A DNA stretch of 64,000 nucleotides from assembly GCA_035471785.1 (NCBI GenBank), contig DATIPQ010000017.1:1-64000 (forward strand), given 5' to 3'. Below the pieces are notes generated by a model that worked only from the letters and a program-made list of their open reading frames with translations, was not told the DNA's origin and made no database searches. Position 1 is the stretch's first letter. Each line of letters opens with the position of its first letter. The position numbers and the translations under genes were made by a program. This stretch comes from Acidobacteriota bacterium. GTDB taxonomy: Bacteria > Acidobacteriota > UBA6911 > RPQK01 > DATIPO01. Below, piece after piece: positions 43,608 through 52,423 of the stretch.

Positions 43608-44675
43608 TCAGCAGCAACCGTTGGTGGCTTGCGCTCGTCCCTGGGCGTCGACGTCGAAGGGCAGTCCGCTTCCGCATCCTTCGAAGATGCCGTAGTGCGT
43701 GCTCCAGTCGCCCACAAACTTGAAATGCGAACTGAAGCGAGTCTCCTTGAGCATGCGATAAGTGTTTCCGCACACCGGAAAAACCTTGCCCCGGTCGATA
43801 CGGTGGTGCTTGTCGAGCACGAAGGCCTGAGGGCAGTAAGCGATGGTGCCCCGGTAGACGACGGCCTGCCCGTAGTCTTCGCAGGCGCTTTCCAGTCCCT
43901 CGATCTTGAAGAGGCGATAGGTGGCCGAGAAAAAGCTGATGTGGCCGATGCGCCGGGCGATCTCTTCATTGTCGATGGCTATGGGGTGATCTTCCACCAG
44001 GCGCGGATCCTGGAAGCCGGCCTTGCGGCTGAGCGTGAGGAAGTCGTTCCAATAGAGCGCTCCGCTCAGGCATTCTCCGTAGAGGACAGGATCGTCGACC
44101 AGGTCTTGGGGCACTCGCCGGTCGGCGTAGACGTCCGAGAAGTAGAGTTCGCCGCCCGGTTTGAGGAGGCGGTAGGCCTGCTCCAGCACGGCCTGCTTGT
44201 CGGGCGAGAGATTGATGACGCAGTTGGAGACGATGATGTCGAAGCTGTTCTCTTCCAGCCCCAGTTCGTCCAGGCGCTCGATGTAGCCTTGACGGAAATC
44301 GACGTTGGGGCGGGCGTATCCGAACTTGCGGGTGTGATAGCCGATGTGGCGGCGGGCCACCTCGATCTGCTGGTCGGTCATCTCAACGCCCACCACCGAG
44401 CCCTTTTCGCCCACCAGGCGCGAGAGCAGGTAACAGTCGCGTCCCGAACCTGAGCCGAGGTCGAGGATGCGCGCGCCTTGCAGCGATTCGGGTACCACAA
44501 AGCCGCATCCGTAATAGCGCTGGCGGACCTCTTCGTGCACTTGGTCGAGCGCGCTACGGACATGCTGCGGCAGGCTCGCTCCGCTGCTGCAGGCGCTGGT
44601 CTTAAGATCTTTCGATCCTTGCAGAACCTTGCCGTAGTATTCCTTTACGTTGTCGGTTACCGTGGTGGTCATCAT
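43608..44675 (-). CDS. arsM: Arsenite S-adenosylmethionine methyltransferase (ArsM-like)
   Basis: A 355-residue class I methyltransferase. YYGCGFVVPESLQGARILDL and GSGSGRDCYLLSRLVGEKG are typical of ArsM. Four cysteines, Cys29, 57, 152 and 202, keep the spacing (28, 95, 50) of the As(III)-binding and disulfide cysteines of characterised ArsM proteins (28, 102, 50). A C-terminal extension (GKVFPVCGNTYRMLKE, FEGCGSGLPFD, ending NGCC) is characteristic of arsenosugar-type ArsM. A CATAAT box lies 8 nt before the second ATG (44672), which may be the true leaderless start. It precedes the radical SAM gene. Confidence 0.88.
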   Translation of the reverse strand: MMTTTVTDNVKEYYGKVLQGSKDLKTSACSSGASLPQHVRSALDQVHEEVRQRYYGCGFVVPESLQGARILDLGSGSGRDCYLLSRLVGEKGSVVGVEMTDQQIEVARRHIGYHTRKFGYARPNVDFRQGYIERLDELGLEENSFDIIVSNCVINLSPDKQAVLEQAYRLLKPGGELYFSDVYADRRVPQDLVDDPVLYGECLSGALYWNDFLTLSRKAGFQDPRLVEDHPIAIDNEEIARRIGHISFFSATYRLFKIEGLESACEDYGQAVVYRGTIAYCPQAFVLDKHHRIDRGKVFPVCGNTYRMLKETRFSSHFKFVGDWSTHYGIFEGCGSGLPFDVDAQGRAQATNGCC

Positions 44676-44680
44676 CTGTC

Positions 44681-44686
44681 ATTATG
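44681..44686 (-). promoter_or_regulatory. -10 box of arsM, leaderless geometry
   Basis: CATAAT on the minus strand, 8 nt before ATG 44672 and 5 nt before ATG 44675. No ribosome site. Confidence 0.4.
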
Positions 44687-44812
44687 CCAACGTCTCAGAC
44701 CTGCTGTCATCTTTGCGGCGCTCCATTGTCGGGTCTTAGACAATGGTGTTTGAGGGGGAGAGACGGGTCGAAGGGGTCCGCCGGGGGCGGTCGGAGGGCG
44801 CCGCCTTCATGC

Positions 44813-44818
44813 TAGAAT
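44813..44818 (+). promoter_or_regulatory. Extended -10 box of malQ, leaderless geometry
   Basis: TGC-TAGAAT followed by nine bases and the ATG at 44828, with no Shine-Dalgarno site. The TG extension would compensate for the weak -35 region. Confidence 0.5.
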
Positions 44819-44827
44819 CCGCCGCGT

Positions 44828-46348
44828 ATGATCGCACGAAGCAGCGGACTGCTCTGCCACATCACTTCCTTGCCCTCGGCCCATGGCATCGGCGATTTGG
44901 GACCGGAGGCCTATCGCTTCGTCGACTTCCTGGCTGAATCGGGCCAGAAAGTCTGGCAGGTGCTGCCCTTGCGTCCCACGGGATACGGGGACTCGCCTTA
45001 TCAGTGCGTCTCTTCCTTCGCCGGCAATCCCATGCTGGTGAGCCTGGAAAAGCTGGTCGAGGACGGCTTCCTGGAGGCTCAGGACATCGCCGATCCTCCC
45101 GACTTTCCGGCCTCAAAGGTCGATTTCGGACGGGTCATCGACTACAAGGGCGCCCGCCTTCAGCGCGCCTTCGAGCGCTTCATCGAGCGGGTCGAGGACG
45201 AGGAAACCCGCCGTTTCTCGAGCTTCTGCGAGTTCAACTCCCATTGGCTGGAGGATTATGCCCTCTACCGGGCCATCAAGGAGAACCGTCAGAGCAAGGC
45301 CTGGACCGAGTGGGAAGAGGATCTGGTGCGCCGCCGGGCCGAGGCCCTTGACAATGCTCGTGCCGAGTACGCTGACCGGATTGAATTCCACAAGTTCTGC
45401 CAGCACCTCTTCCGCCGTCAGTGGGACGATCTGAAGGGCTATTGCTACGGACGCGGAGTGCAGGTCATGGGAGACATCCCCATCTTCGTGGCTCACGACA
45501 GCGCCGACGTGTGGGCCAACCAGGACCTCTTTCAGCTTGACCGCCACGGACGCCCCACCGAGGTGGCCGGAGTGCCGCCCGACTATTTCAGCGCCACCGG
45601 ACAGTTGTGGGGCAATCCGCTCTACCGCTGGGACGTCATGGAAGAGCGCGGATTCGCCTGGTGGATGGACCGCCTGCGCTCAGAGTTCTCGCTGGTGGAC
45701 ATCGTCCGCCTTGACCACTTCAGGGGCTTCGAGGCTTTCTGGGCCGTCCCTGCCGACCAGGAGACGGCCATCGTGGGCGAATGGCGTCCGGGTCCCCGCG
45801 ACGCCTTCTTCGCCAAGGTGCGGCAAGAACTGGGAGACGCCCCCATCGTGGCCGAGAACCTGGGCGTCATTACGCCCGAAGTCGAAGGCTTGCGCGAGCG
45901 CTTCGGACTGCCGGGGATGGCCATCCTGCAGTTCGCTTTCGGCACCGATATGAAGGCCAGCGACTTTCAACCCCACCGTTACACCCGCAACCTGGTGGTC
46001 TACACGGGCACACATGACAACGACACCGTACAGGGGTGGTGGTCGGGAGGCGTGGGGGCCAGTACCCGCGACGAGTCCCAGGCCGAGAAGGAAAAAGACT
46101 TCGCCCGCCGATACTTGAATATCCGCGACGAGTCCGAAGTGCATTGGGACTACATTCGCGCCGTCCTCTCTTCGGTGGCCGACCTGGCCGTGATTCCGGT
46201 GCAGGACCTGCTAGGACTGGGCAGCGAGGCCCGCATGAACACTCCCGGCCAGGGCCGCGGCAACTGGACCTGGCGCTTCCGCCGCCGAGACCTCGGCTCC
46301 TCCATCCGCCGCCGCCTGGCCCGACTCTCCCGCCTCTACGAACGCTAG
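44828..46348 (+). CDS. malQ: 4-alpha-glucanotransferase (GH77)
   Basis: A 506-residue amylomaltase that transfers maltodextrin units. RSSGLLCHITSLPSAHGIGD, GYGDSPYQ and FAGNPMLVSLE are the family opening. The catalytic Asp lies in DIVRLDHFRGFEAFW, the acid/base Glu in PIVAENLGVITPEV and the third Asp in YTGTHDNDTVQGWW. Length is the usual ~500. Cytosolic; it pairs with the exported GH13 enzyme downstream for alpha-glucan use or glycogen turnover. The message may be leaderless. Confidence 0.94.
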   Translation: MIARSSGLLCHITSLPSAHGIGDLGPEAYRFVDFLAESGQKVWQVLPLRPTGYGDSPYQCVSSFAGNPMLVSLEKLVEDGFLEAQDIADPPDFPASKVDFGRVIDYKGARLQRAFERFIERVEDEETRRFSSFCEFNSHWLEDYALYRAIKENRQSKAWTEWEEDLVRRRAEALDNARAEYADRIEFHKFCQHLFRRQWDDLKGYCYGRGVQVMGDIPIFVAHDSADVWANQDLFQLDRHGRPTEVAGVPPDYFSATGQLWGNPLYRWDVMEERGFAWWMDRLRSEFSLVDIVRLDHFRGFEAFWAVPADQETAIVGEWRPGPRDAFFAKVRQELGDAPIVAENLGVITPEVEGLRERFGLPGMAILQFAFGTDMKASDFQPHRYTRNLVVYTGTHDNDTVQGWWSGGVGASTRDESQAEKEKDFARRYLNIRDESEVHWDYIRAVLSSVADLAVIPVQDLLGLGSEARMNTPGQGRGNWTWRFRRRDLGSSIRRRLARLSRLYER

Positions 46349-46444
46349 GGCCATTAGGTGGCCAACAAGTTCACACACGAATCAAGTTTCAGCGACCGCG
46401 CTGAAAGGCCTGATGGCTGTCGGCGGTATGGGGCAGCTCGCTAG
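46345..46444 (+). repeat. 97-bp intergenic element, family C, copy 3
   Basis: CTAGGGCCATTAGGTGGCC at the left, the hairpin TTTCAGCGACCGCGCTGAAA in the middle and GCAGCTCGCTAG at the right. It overlaps the malQ stop codon and could double as its 3' end. Confidence 0.8.
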
Positions 46445-46555
46445 GCCCTTGGAGGGCAAACTTCCAAGTTCCAAGGGGACCAATTTCCAAAACTCCCCGG
46501 CCCACAAGTCTACTTCTCAGGGCAACTCCGCTGTTTGTGAGTTGGCAGGCGGGAG

Positions 46556-46584
46556 TTGGAGGTCGGTACATTTTGGCGTATGAT
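46556..46584 (+). promoter_or_regulatory. Candidate promoter of the GH13 gene
   Basis: TTGGAG (46556-46561), a 17-nt spacer and TATGAT (46579-46584), about 50 bp before the start codon. Confidence 0.5.
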
Positions 46585-46634
46585 GGCGGTTCTTCTTCCG
46601 ACACATCGAGGAAAAGTATCCGGGAATTGTATTC

Positions 46635-48533
46635 ATGAAGTGTCTTCTTTGGCTAGGTCGTGTGCGTCTGGTTGTGGCGGCTCTTTGCCTTTTCTCAGGT
46701 GGCCAGGCGTTGCTGGCTCAGCCCCGCATTGAGAAGATCGAGCCGCCCGACTGGTGGGCGGGGCACTCCATCAATCCGGTGCGCTTGCTGATCCGGGGCC
46801 AAGGGCTGCAAGGCGCGCAAGTCCGGGTGCCGGGAGAGGACGCCTCCATCGGACTCACCCGTGTCAACGCTGCGGGCACCTATCTCTTCGCCGACCTGCA
46901 TATCGATCCGCAGGCTCAGCCTCAGACCCTGTCGCTGCAGGTCGAAAGCGCCCAGGGGACGGCTGAAGCCTCCTTCGAGATTCTTGAGCCCCTGTCCCGG
47001 GCGGGACGCTTCCGGGGTATCGGACGCGACGACGTGATCTACCTGCTCATGCCCGACCGCTTCGCCAACGGCGACCCGTCCAACGACGACCCCGCCCAGT
47101 CGCCGGGACTGCTCGACCGCTCCAAGGCCCGCTACTACCACGGAGGCGACCTGCAGGGCGTCATCGACCGGCTGCCCTACCTCAAGGACCTGGGCGTGAC
47201 GGCCATCTGGATGAATCCCTGGTACGACAACGTCAACCACCTCAACCGGCGCGAAACCTACGACGGAGAGGCCATCACCGACTATCACGGCTACGGCGCG
47301 GTCGATTTCTACGCCGTCGACGAACACCTGGGCGACCTGGCTTTGTTGCGCAAGCTGGTGGACGAGGCCCACAAGCTGGGCGTCAAGATCATTCAGGATC
47401 AAGTGGCCAACCACAGCGGACCCTACCATCCCTGGGTCAACGACTCCCCCACCCCCACCTGGTACAACGGAACCGAACAAGACCACGTCCCAAACGAGTG
47501 GCAGACCTGGACGCTGGCCGATCCCAATGCCAGCCCGGCGGTTCAGAAGCCCACCCTGGACGGCTGGTTCATCGATATCCTCCCCGACCTCAATCAGAAC
47601 GATCCCGAGACGGCCCGTTACATCATTCAGAACACCCTGTGGTGGGTGGGCATCAGCGGACTCGACGCCATCCGTCAGGACACCCTGCCCTACGTCCCCC
47701 GCTGGTTCTGGAGGGACTGGATGACGGCCATCAAGCGCGAGTATCCGCGCCTCAGCGTGGTGGGAGAGTTCTTCGAAGGCAATCCATCGCTGGTGGCTTT
47801 CTTCCAGGGAGGAGAGGCCCGCTACGACGGCATCGACACCCGCCTCGACACGCTCTTCGACTTTCCTCTCTATTACGGGATTCAAAGCGCTTTCACCAGG
47901 CGCAACTCGCTGCGCGACATCGCCAAGACCTTCGCCCATGACTACCTTTACAGCGATGCCGGCGTGTTGGTGACCTTCATCGACCTGCACGACACCCGCC
48001 GTTTCATCAGCGAGCCGGGGGCCGATTTGCAGGGGCTCAAGCTGGCCTACTCGCTGATCTTCACGGCCCGCGGCATCCCCCTCATCTACTACGGCAGCGA
48101 GATCGGCATGGAAGGCGACAACGATCCCGACAACCGGCGCGACTTTCCCGGCGGGTGGAACTCCGATCCCAGCAACGCCTTCACCCGGCAGGGACGCAGC
48201 CAGCGCCAGCAGGAGGTCTTCTCCCACGTCCGCCGCCTGGCTCACCTGCGCCGGGGAAGTCCGGCCCTGCGGCGGGGCGAGATGATTCACCTCAAGGTGG
48301 GCGATGACCTTTATGCCTACGCCCGTGTATGCGAGGAAGAGATCGCAGTGGCGGTTTTCAACAATGCATCCCAGGCCGGAGAGGTCAGTTTCAACGTCCA
48401 CGCCGCCGGACTCCCCGACGGGTTGGCGCTCAGCGACGAGTTGCAAAGTGGTTCCCCGGCCACCACCCAGTCCTCGACCATGACCCTGTCCCTGCCCGCC
48501 CGCAGCGCGGCACTCTACCTCTACCGCCGGTGA
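46635..48533 (+). CDS. Exported GH13 alpha-amylase/cyclomaltodextrinase-type enzyme
   Basis: A 632-residue protein with a signal peptide (VRLVVAALCLFSGGQALLAQ), an Ig-like N-terminal domain (about 30-125), the GH13 barrel (about 135-530) and a C-terminal beta domain. Barrel motifs are DDVIYLLMPDRFANGD, DQVANHSG, the nucleophile Asp in LDAIRQDTLPYV, the acid/base Glu in VVGEFFEG and the third Asp in FIDLHDTRRF. The layout matches periplasmic neopullulanase/cyclomaltodextrinase (SusA-like) enzymes that cut imported maltodextrins for MalQ. Its end overlaps the convergent apbE end by 13 bp. Confidence 0.9.
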   Translation: MKCLLWLGRVRLVVAALCLFSGGQALLAQPRIEKIEPPDWWAGHSINPVRLLIRGQGLQGAQVRVPGEDASIGLTRVNAAGTYLFADLHIDPQAQPQTLSLQVESAQGTAEASFEILEPLSRAGRFRGIGRDDVIYLLMPDRFANGDPSNDDPAQSPGLLDRSKARYYHGGDLQGVIDRLPYLKDLGVTAIWMNPWYDNVNHLNRRETYDGEAITDYHGYGAVDFYAVDEHLGDLALLRKLVDEAHKLGVKIIQDQVANHSGPYHPWVNDSPTPTWYNGTEQDHVPNEWQTWTLADPNASPAVQKPTLDGWFIDILPDLNQNDPETARYIIQNTLWWVGISGLDAIRQDTLPYVPRWFWRDWMTAIKREYPRLSVVGEFFEGNPSLVAFFQGGEARYDGIDTRLDTLFDFPLYYGIQSAFTRRNSLRDIAKTFAHDYLYSDAGVLVTFIDLHDTRRFISEPGADLQGLKLAYSLIFTARGIPLIYYGSEIGMEGDNDPDNRRDFPGGWNSDPSNAFTRQGRSQRQQEVFSHVRRLAHLRRGSPALRRGEMIHLKVGDDLYAYARVCEEEIAVAVFNNASQAGEVSFNVHAAGLPDGLALSDELQSGSPATTQSSTMTLSLPARSAALYLYRR

Positions 48534-49600
48534 ATTCCCGCACTCAGCGTGGCGTGAGAGCTTGACGGGAAGTGGCGCCTGAAGAGATCGGAGCACTTGA
48601 AACGGACGGAGTCTTCCTCCCCGTCTTCGGGCTGGGGGATAAGAAAGCAGGCGGCCACCTGGTGGCGGGACGCCCACTTCAGTCCCTCTCGTGGCCCCAT
48701 GACATAGAGCGCCGTGGAAAGGACGTCCGATGAGAGGCCGTCGGGGCGCCAGACGACCGTCGATCCAGCGAAGACCACCGGCTGGCCGCTGCGCGGATCG
48801 AGGATGTGGGAGACTACGGCGCCGTCCACCGTCAAGTCGCGTTGCGAGCCGCCGCTGACGGCGATGGTGCCGCTCTCAACTTCGAGCCTCAGGACGCCGC
48901 GGCCGCGTTGCTTGGGATGGGCCAGCGAGACCTCCCACTGCCGGCCCGGCTCAGGCTCTCCCCACACGCCGATCTGTCCGCCCAGGTCGATCAGCCAGCC
49001 CTGCAATCCCAGCTCGGATCGCAACTGAGGCGACAAGGCCAAGGCGCGATCGAGGGCTTCTCCTTTGCCGAAGGCTCCGGCATCGATTTGCAGGGCGCGG
49101 CGGCGCTCGATGCGGCAGGCCGAGGCGTCCAACTCGAGATGTTCGAATCCGCTTGCGCGGAGGGCCTCGGCCAGGTCCGCGGACGGGGGCGTCCTGCCTC
49201 GACCCCGAATGTCCCAGGCCGCGATGAGGCGTCCGATGGCGGGGTCGAAGGCGCCCTCTGTGAGGGCATGCCAGTGCCCTAATTGCTGGAAGAGCCGGCA
49301 TAGGCCCGGTTCCAGCGGCAGGGGTTGATGGAGGGGATGACGGTTGAGCTGGCTGAGCCGGCTGTCCTGGCGCCAGGTGCTGAGTTGGCGCTCGCTGGCT
49401 TCCAGCGCTTCCAGCAGGCGTTCCAGGGCCGATAGGGCGCCGTCGCGGTCCCAGGCGGCGGCGGTCAGGCGGCATCGCGTCCCCATCAAGTAGACTTCAC
49501 GCTCCAGCCTGACGCTGTCCCCCAGAGAGCCGCCCGCCTTCAATGCGGCGGACGCCGACAGGAGGGCCGAGAGGAGGAAGGCGGTCTTTTTGCTTGCCAT
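48521..49600 (-). CDS. apbE: FAD:protein FMN transferase
   Basis: About 360 residues, exported. ApbE covalently attaches FMN from FAD to Thr/Ser of target proteins in the periplasm. The ATG at 49600 gives a signal peptide (KKTAFLLSALLSASAALKAG). FDPAIGRLIAAWDI, the ALQIDAGAFGKGEALDRA stretch (Mg/FAD site), LIDLGGQIGVWG and DPRSGQPV are family motifs. It is the last gene of a unit with a b-type membrane protein and an FMN-binding protein that carries the acceptor motif, so its substrate is very probably that neighbour. Confidence 0.9.
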   Translation of the reverse strand: MASKKTAFLLSALLSASAALKAGGSLGDSVRLEREVYLMGTRCRLTAAAWDRDGALSALERLLEALEASERQLSTWRQDSRLSQLNRHPLHQPLPLEPGLCRLFQQLGHWHALTEGAFDPAIGRLIAAWDIRGRGRTPPSADLAEALRASGFEHLELDASACRIERRRALQIDAGAFGKGEALDRALALSPQLRSELGLQGWLIDLGGQIGVWGEPEPGRQWEVSLAHPKQRGRGVLRLEVESGTIAVSGGSQRDLTVDGAVVSHILDPRSGQPVVFAGSTVVWRPDGLSSDVLSTALYVMGPREGLKWASRHQVAACFLIPQPEDGEEDSVRFKCSDLFRRHFPSSSHATLSAGIHRR

Positions 49601-49634
49601 GGCTGGATATTCCCGGGTCGTCTTCTGGGGCCCG

Positions 49635-50108
49635 TCAGGCCGCAATCCGCTTCTCTACAGCTTCATCCTGTCTGCGCAGGGCCGGAGTCCGTCCGGTCAG
49701 GCCCACCACCAGGTGGGCGGCGTAGATGACGATGAAGAGTCCGCCGCTGGCCAGATGAATGATCAGCGCTGCTTGCAGGGCTGTTTCCGAAGTGAGCACC
49801 TGAAGGGCGTATCCGCTGATGGCCATGACGGGGAAAGTGAAGAGGCTGATGAGGCCGCTCCTACGCCCTTGACGACGGTTGTTGCGCAGCTTTCTCATCA
49901 CGTGACCGCTGAAGAAGACCCCGAAGGCGAAGATCAGGAGAGGAGAGAGCAGCACGTGTCCATGCAGCATCAGGTTCTGCCAGGGGTGGTTGACCAGGCT
50001 GAAGGGGTCGTCGTTTTCCAGCAGGTACTTCATCCAGAAGTAGACTAAGCCGGTGGCGCTGACGCCGGTCGTCAACAGGTGCAACGACCAGTTGTACAAG
50101 CCCTTCAT
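49635..50108 (-). CDS. Four-helix b-type cytochrome-like membrane protein (DUF4405-like)
   Basis: A 157-residue integral membrane protein with four hydrophobic helices (about 10-30, 46-70, 86-106, 112-136). Histidines placed to bind haem are His10, His49, His51, His69, His118 and His132. The start at 50108 is set by the ATGA overlap with the FMN-binding gene; the longer frame lies inside that gene. In known flavinylation systems such proteins carry electrons from the cytosolic side to a flavinylated periplasmic partner. The upstream and downstream genes supply that partner and its ApbE. Confidence 0.75.
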   Translation of the reverse strand: MKGLYNWSLHLLTTGVSATGLVYFWMKYLLENDDPFSLVNHPWQNLMLHGHVLLSPLLIFAFGVFFSGHVMRKLRNNRRQGRRSGLISLFTFPVMAISGYALQVLTSETALQAALIIHLASGGLFIVIYAAHLVVGLTGRTPALRRQDEAVEKRIAA

Positions 50109-50725
50109 GGCCGTCCCTCCCTTGCGGGCTTGGCGTCGGCCTGAAGCACCTGGTCGATAGCCAGCACCCGCCGCACCGCCTCGTTGACGGCGCGCGTGGT
50201 CAAGGTGGCTCCGGCCAGGGGACGGATGCTGCGGTTCAGATTGAGGTCGTCGTTCAACTGCCGGTCCCGGTACTGGCGCCGCCATTCCTGCGGAGCCTCG
50301 TATTCGGGGGGCTCCAGAAAGGCCGTGGTCTCGATTCTTCGCACCGATCCGTCCGGATTGAGGCAGATGAGCAAAGTTTCCTTCTTGGTGCGCACCACGT
50401 GGGTGTCGACATAGGCGCGTCCTACCCTTCGCCCCTTGCGGTGGGCCAGGTATCGGGCGATCAAGGCCGAGGGGACCTCGACGCCCGCCAGGCGGGCGGC
50501 TCGGCTCTGTTGTTCTTCGCTTAAGAAGACCCTTTCGGCCTCGAACTCAGCTCCCGGATAGGCTGCCTTAAGAGCTTCCTGGCGTCCGATGGCGGCAACG
50601 GCCGGAAGGCAGGCCAACAGCGCCGCGGCGGTCACCCAGGCGGCCTTGCCGAGAAGCGGCCCGGCAAGAGCGGACCAAGGGCCTGCCAGCCACTGTCTTC
50701 TGTTGGGTTCTCTTGCAGTCAACAC
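50105..50725 (-). CDS. FMN-binding domain protein, predicted to be flavinylated
   Basis: A 206-residue exported protein with an N-terminal membrane segment (about 28-46). The C-terminal FMN_bind domain ends in RPLAGATLTTRAVNEAVRR, the GAT motif in which Thr174 is the expected covalent FMN site. RnfG- and NqrC-like proteins carry the same motif. AHRKGRRVGRAYVDTHVVRT and LICLNPDGSVRRIETTAF match the domain core. It is first in a unit with the b-type membrane protein and apbE, about 35 bp after the porin gene. It probably passes electrons to an extracytosolic acceptor such as ferric iron. Confidence 0.85.
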   Translation of the reverse strand: MLTAREPNRRQWLAGPWSALAGPLLGKAAWVTAAALLACLPAVAAIGRQEALKAAYPGAEFEAERVFLSEEQQSRAARLAGVEVPSALIARYLAHRKGRRVGRAYVDTHVVRTKKETLLICLNPDGSVRRIETTAFLEPPEYEAPQEWRRQYRDRQLNDDLNLNRSIRPLAGATLTTRAVNEAVRRVLAIDQVLQADAKPAREGRP

Positions 50726-50758
50726 GGTAGCTTTTTCTTTCCGCTCCCCGCTGCCGCC

Positions 50759-52210
50759 CTAGAAGGAATAGCCCAGGGCCACGTTGAATTGGTTGACGCC
50801 CGTGTCAGCTTCGTTGCTGATCCACTGGTAATCGGCCTTGAGGACGATGTTGTAGATGGGCTTGAACTCCAGTCCCAGAGTATTGAAGATGCGCTCCCGC
50901 GACGGATCCTTGATGAAGCCCGGCAACACCTCGTCTTGAGTGTCGAGAAACTCGAAGCGATAGTAGGGCATCAAGCTGGCTCGCTCGCCGAATTCGTTGA
51001 GTACGTTGTAGCCGACGTGGAAGTAGCCTCCCCGCATCTTCTCGGCGACCGTGTCCTCGCCGCTCAAGCCCAGGAACTGGTTGAGTTCCAGGGTGTCGTC
51101 GAGATCGGCTGTGGCGTACAGTCCGCGGATGTCGAAACCGCGCACTTGGGCTTGCCCGTGGATTTCGGCGATGGTTGTGGTGACGTCGAAATCCTGCCCG
51201 TTGACCACCACCTCGCCCTGGCCGGATCCGCCCCGGTAGAGGGATCCGCCGAAGAAGACGCCGGGAGTGGGATTGACGTCGAGGCGTCCGACGAAGGCCA
51301 GGTTGTCGGCCCGGGCTTCCGATCCCTTTTGACGTCCGCCGCGCAGGCCGTTGGAATCAAAATCGCTGGCCCGCAGCCCGTTGACCACGTAGGCCCGGTA
51401 GTCGAAGATTCCGGCTGATCCGTGGAAGCCGAATCCGTTTTCGCGCCAGGTGGTGGGGATAATCCGGCTCTCCACCTCGGGACGCCGTGCCCCCACGAAG
51501 ACGTTGGGCTCGTGAAATTCGTTGACCAGGCCCATGGGCACCAGCAGCAGTCCGCCCCGCAAGGCGAAGTGATCGCTGGCCAGGTAGTCGATGTAGGCGA
51601 ACTCCATGGAGACGCTGCCTTCGCGGTCGGTGGCCGAGTGTTCGACTTCGATCTCGGAGTTGAAGATGAACTTGTCGTTGAAGCGGTATCCGGCATAGAT
51701 GATGGCGCGCAGAAAGTCCAACTGCGAACTCTGGTTGACGGCCGCTCCAGACTCGTTCTCGGAGTCGAAGTTCTGGTAGAGCATTTCGCCGTAACCGGCC
51801 AGCGAGACGCCGCTCTTCTTGCGGTAGACGGAGGCTGCGGCCGGACCCACGCCCAGCGACTTGGCATCATCCGGGGTGACCACCAGTTCTTCTTCGCCGC
51901 TGCGGACCTTCTCGAGTTCCTCGGCCAGCACGTCCACCTGGCGACGCAGTTGCTCGACATCGACCGTCATCTCCTGCCCGCCGGGCTTGCGATCTTCCTC
52001 TTTCTGCATCGGTTCCACTTCCGGTTTGGCGGCTTCCTGCTCCTGTTGCCGCTGCTCCAGCCGTTGCAGGCGCTTTTCGATTTCTTCCAGCTTCTTCAAG
52101 ATTTCCTCATTGGTGGCCTGCGCCTGAAGCGGGAGGGTTGCCGTCATCAGCAAAGCCGTAGCGAGCACGACTCCTGTGCAAAGCCTCAGGATCATCCGGT
52201 AAAGTGCCAT
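50759..52210 (-). CDS. Outer-membrane porin-like beta-barrel protein with coiled-coil N-terminus
   Basis: A 483-residue protein. Signal peptide residues about 8-31 are followed by a coiled coil (EEILKKLEEIEKRLQRLEQR, about 34-60, and EQLRRQVDVLAEELEKV). A beta-barrel starts at VSLAGYGEMLYQNF and ends with a terminal Phe (FNVALGYSF). The coiled coil plus barrel resembles anion-selective/OprP-like porins with a trimerising stem. GAGGAG precedes the start. It is the first gene of the unit leading into the FMN-binding protein and lies across from the ZIP genes, so it may admit metal or electron-acceptor complexes. Confidence 0.8.
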   Translation of the reverse strand: MALYRMILRLCTGVVLATALLMTATLPLQAQATNEEILKKLEEIEKRLQRLEQRQQEQEAAKPEVEPMQKEEDRKPGGQEMTVDVEQLRRQVDVLAEELEKVRSGEEELVVTPDDAKSLGVGPAAASVYRKKSGVSLAGYGEMLYQNFDSENESGAAVNQSSQLDFLRAIIYAGYRFNDKFIFNSEIEVEHSATDREGSVSMEFAYIDYLASDHFALRGGLLLVPMGLVNEFHEPNVFVGARRPEVESRIIPTTWRENGFGFHGSAGIFDYRAYVVNGLRASDFDSNGLRGGRQKGSEARADNLAFVGRLDVNPTPGVFFGGSLYRGGSGQGEVVVNGQDFDVTTTIAEIHGQAQVRGFDIRGLYATADLDDTLELNQFLGLSGEDTVAEKMRGGYFHVGYNVLNEFGERASLMPYYRFEFLDTQDEVLPGFIKDPSRERIFNTLGLEFKPIYNIVLKADYQWISNEADTGVNQFNVALGYSF

Positions 52211-52313
52211 CTCTCCTCGGTCCTTTCCACAAGGCGGCGAATTGACTCCCTTTACAGGCTGGACCTATACTGGAAGCAACGTGAAAGACATTGGGTAAGA
52301 ATTCACGTGTGAA

Positions 52314-52344
52314 GGGGTGCGTCGTACGCCGGCGCGCCCCTTTT
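52314..52344 (+). terminator. Terminator-like hairpin in the porin-ZIP gap
   Basis: GGGGTGCG (52314-52321) pairs with CGCGCCCC (52333-52340) and is followed by TTTT. It lies between divergent genes, so if active it would attenuate or insulate rightward transcription. Confidence 0.35.
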
Positions 52345-52423
52345 CTCGGTCGCCGCTAGTAGCGTTTTTTGACTGTTTCAGCCTCCGTCTGAGATGCCTG
52401 CTGCCCGGGCCCGGCATCTTGTT

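Noticed and set aside
47881-47895. AAAGCGCTTT inside the GH13 gene as another LacI operator
   Set aside because: It shares only the palindromic core, lies mid-gene and lacks the flanking bases common to the three candidate sites.
46695-48677. 660-residue open frame on the minus strand
   Set aside because: Antisense shadow of the GH13 gene.
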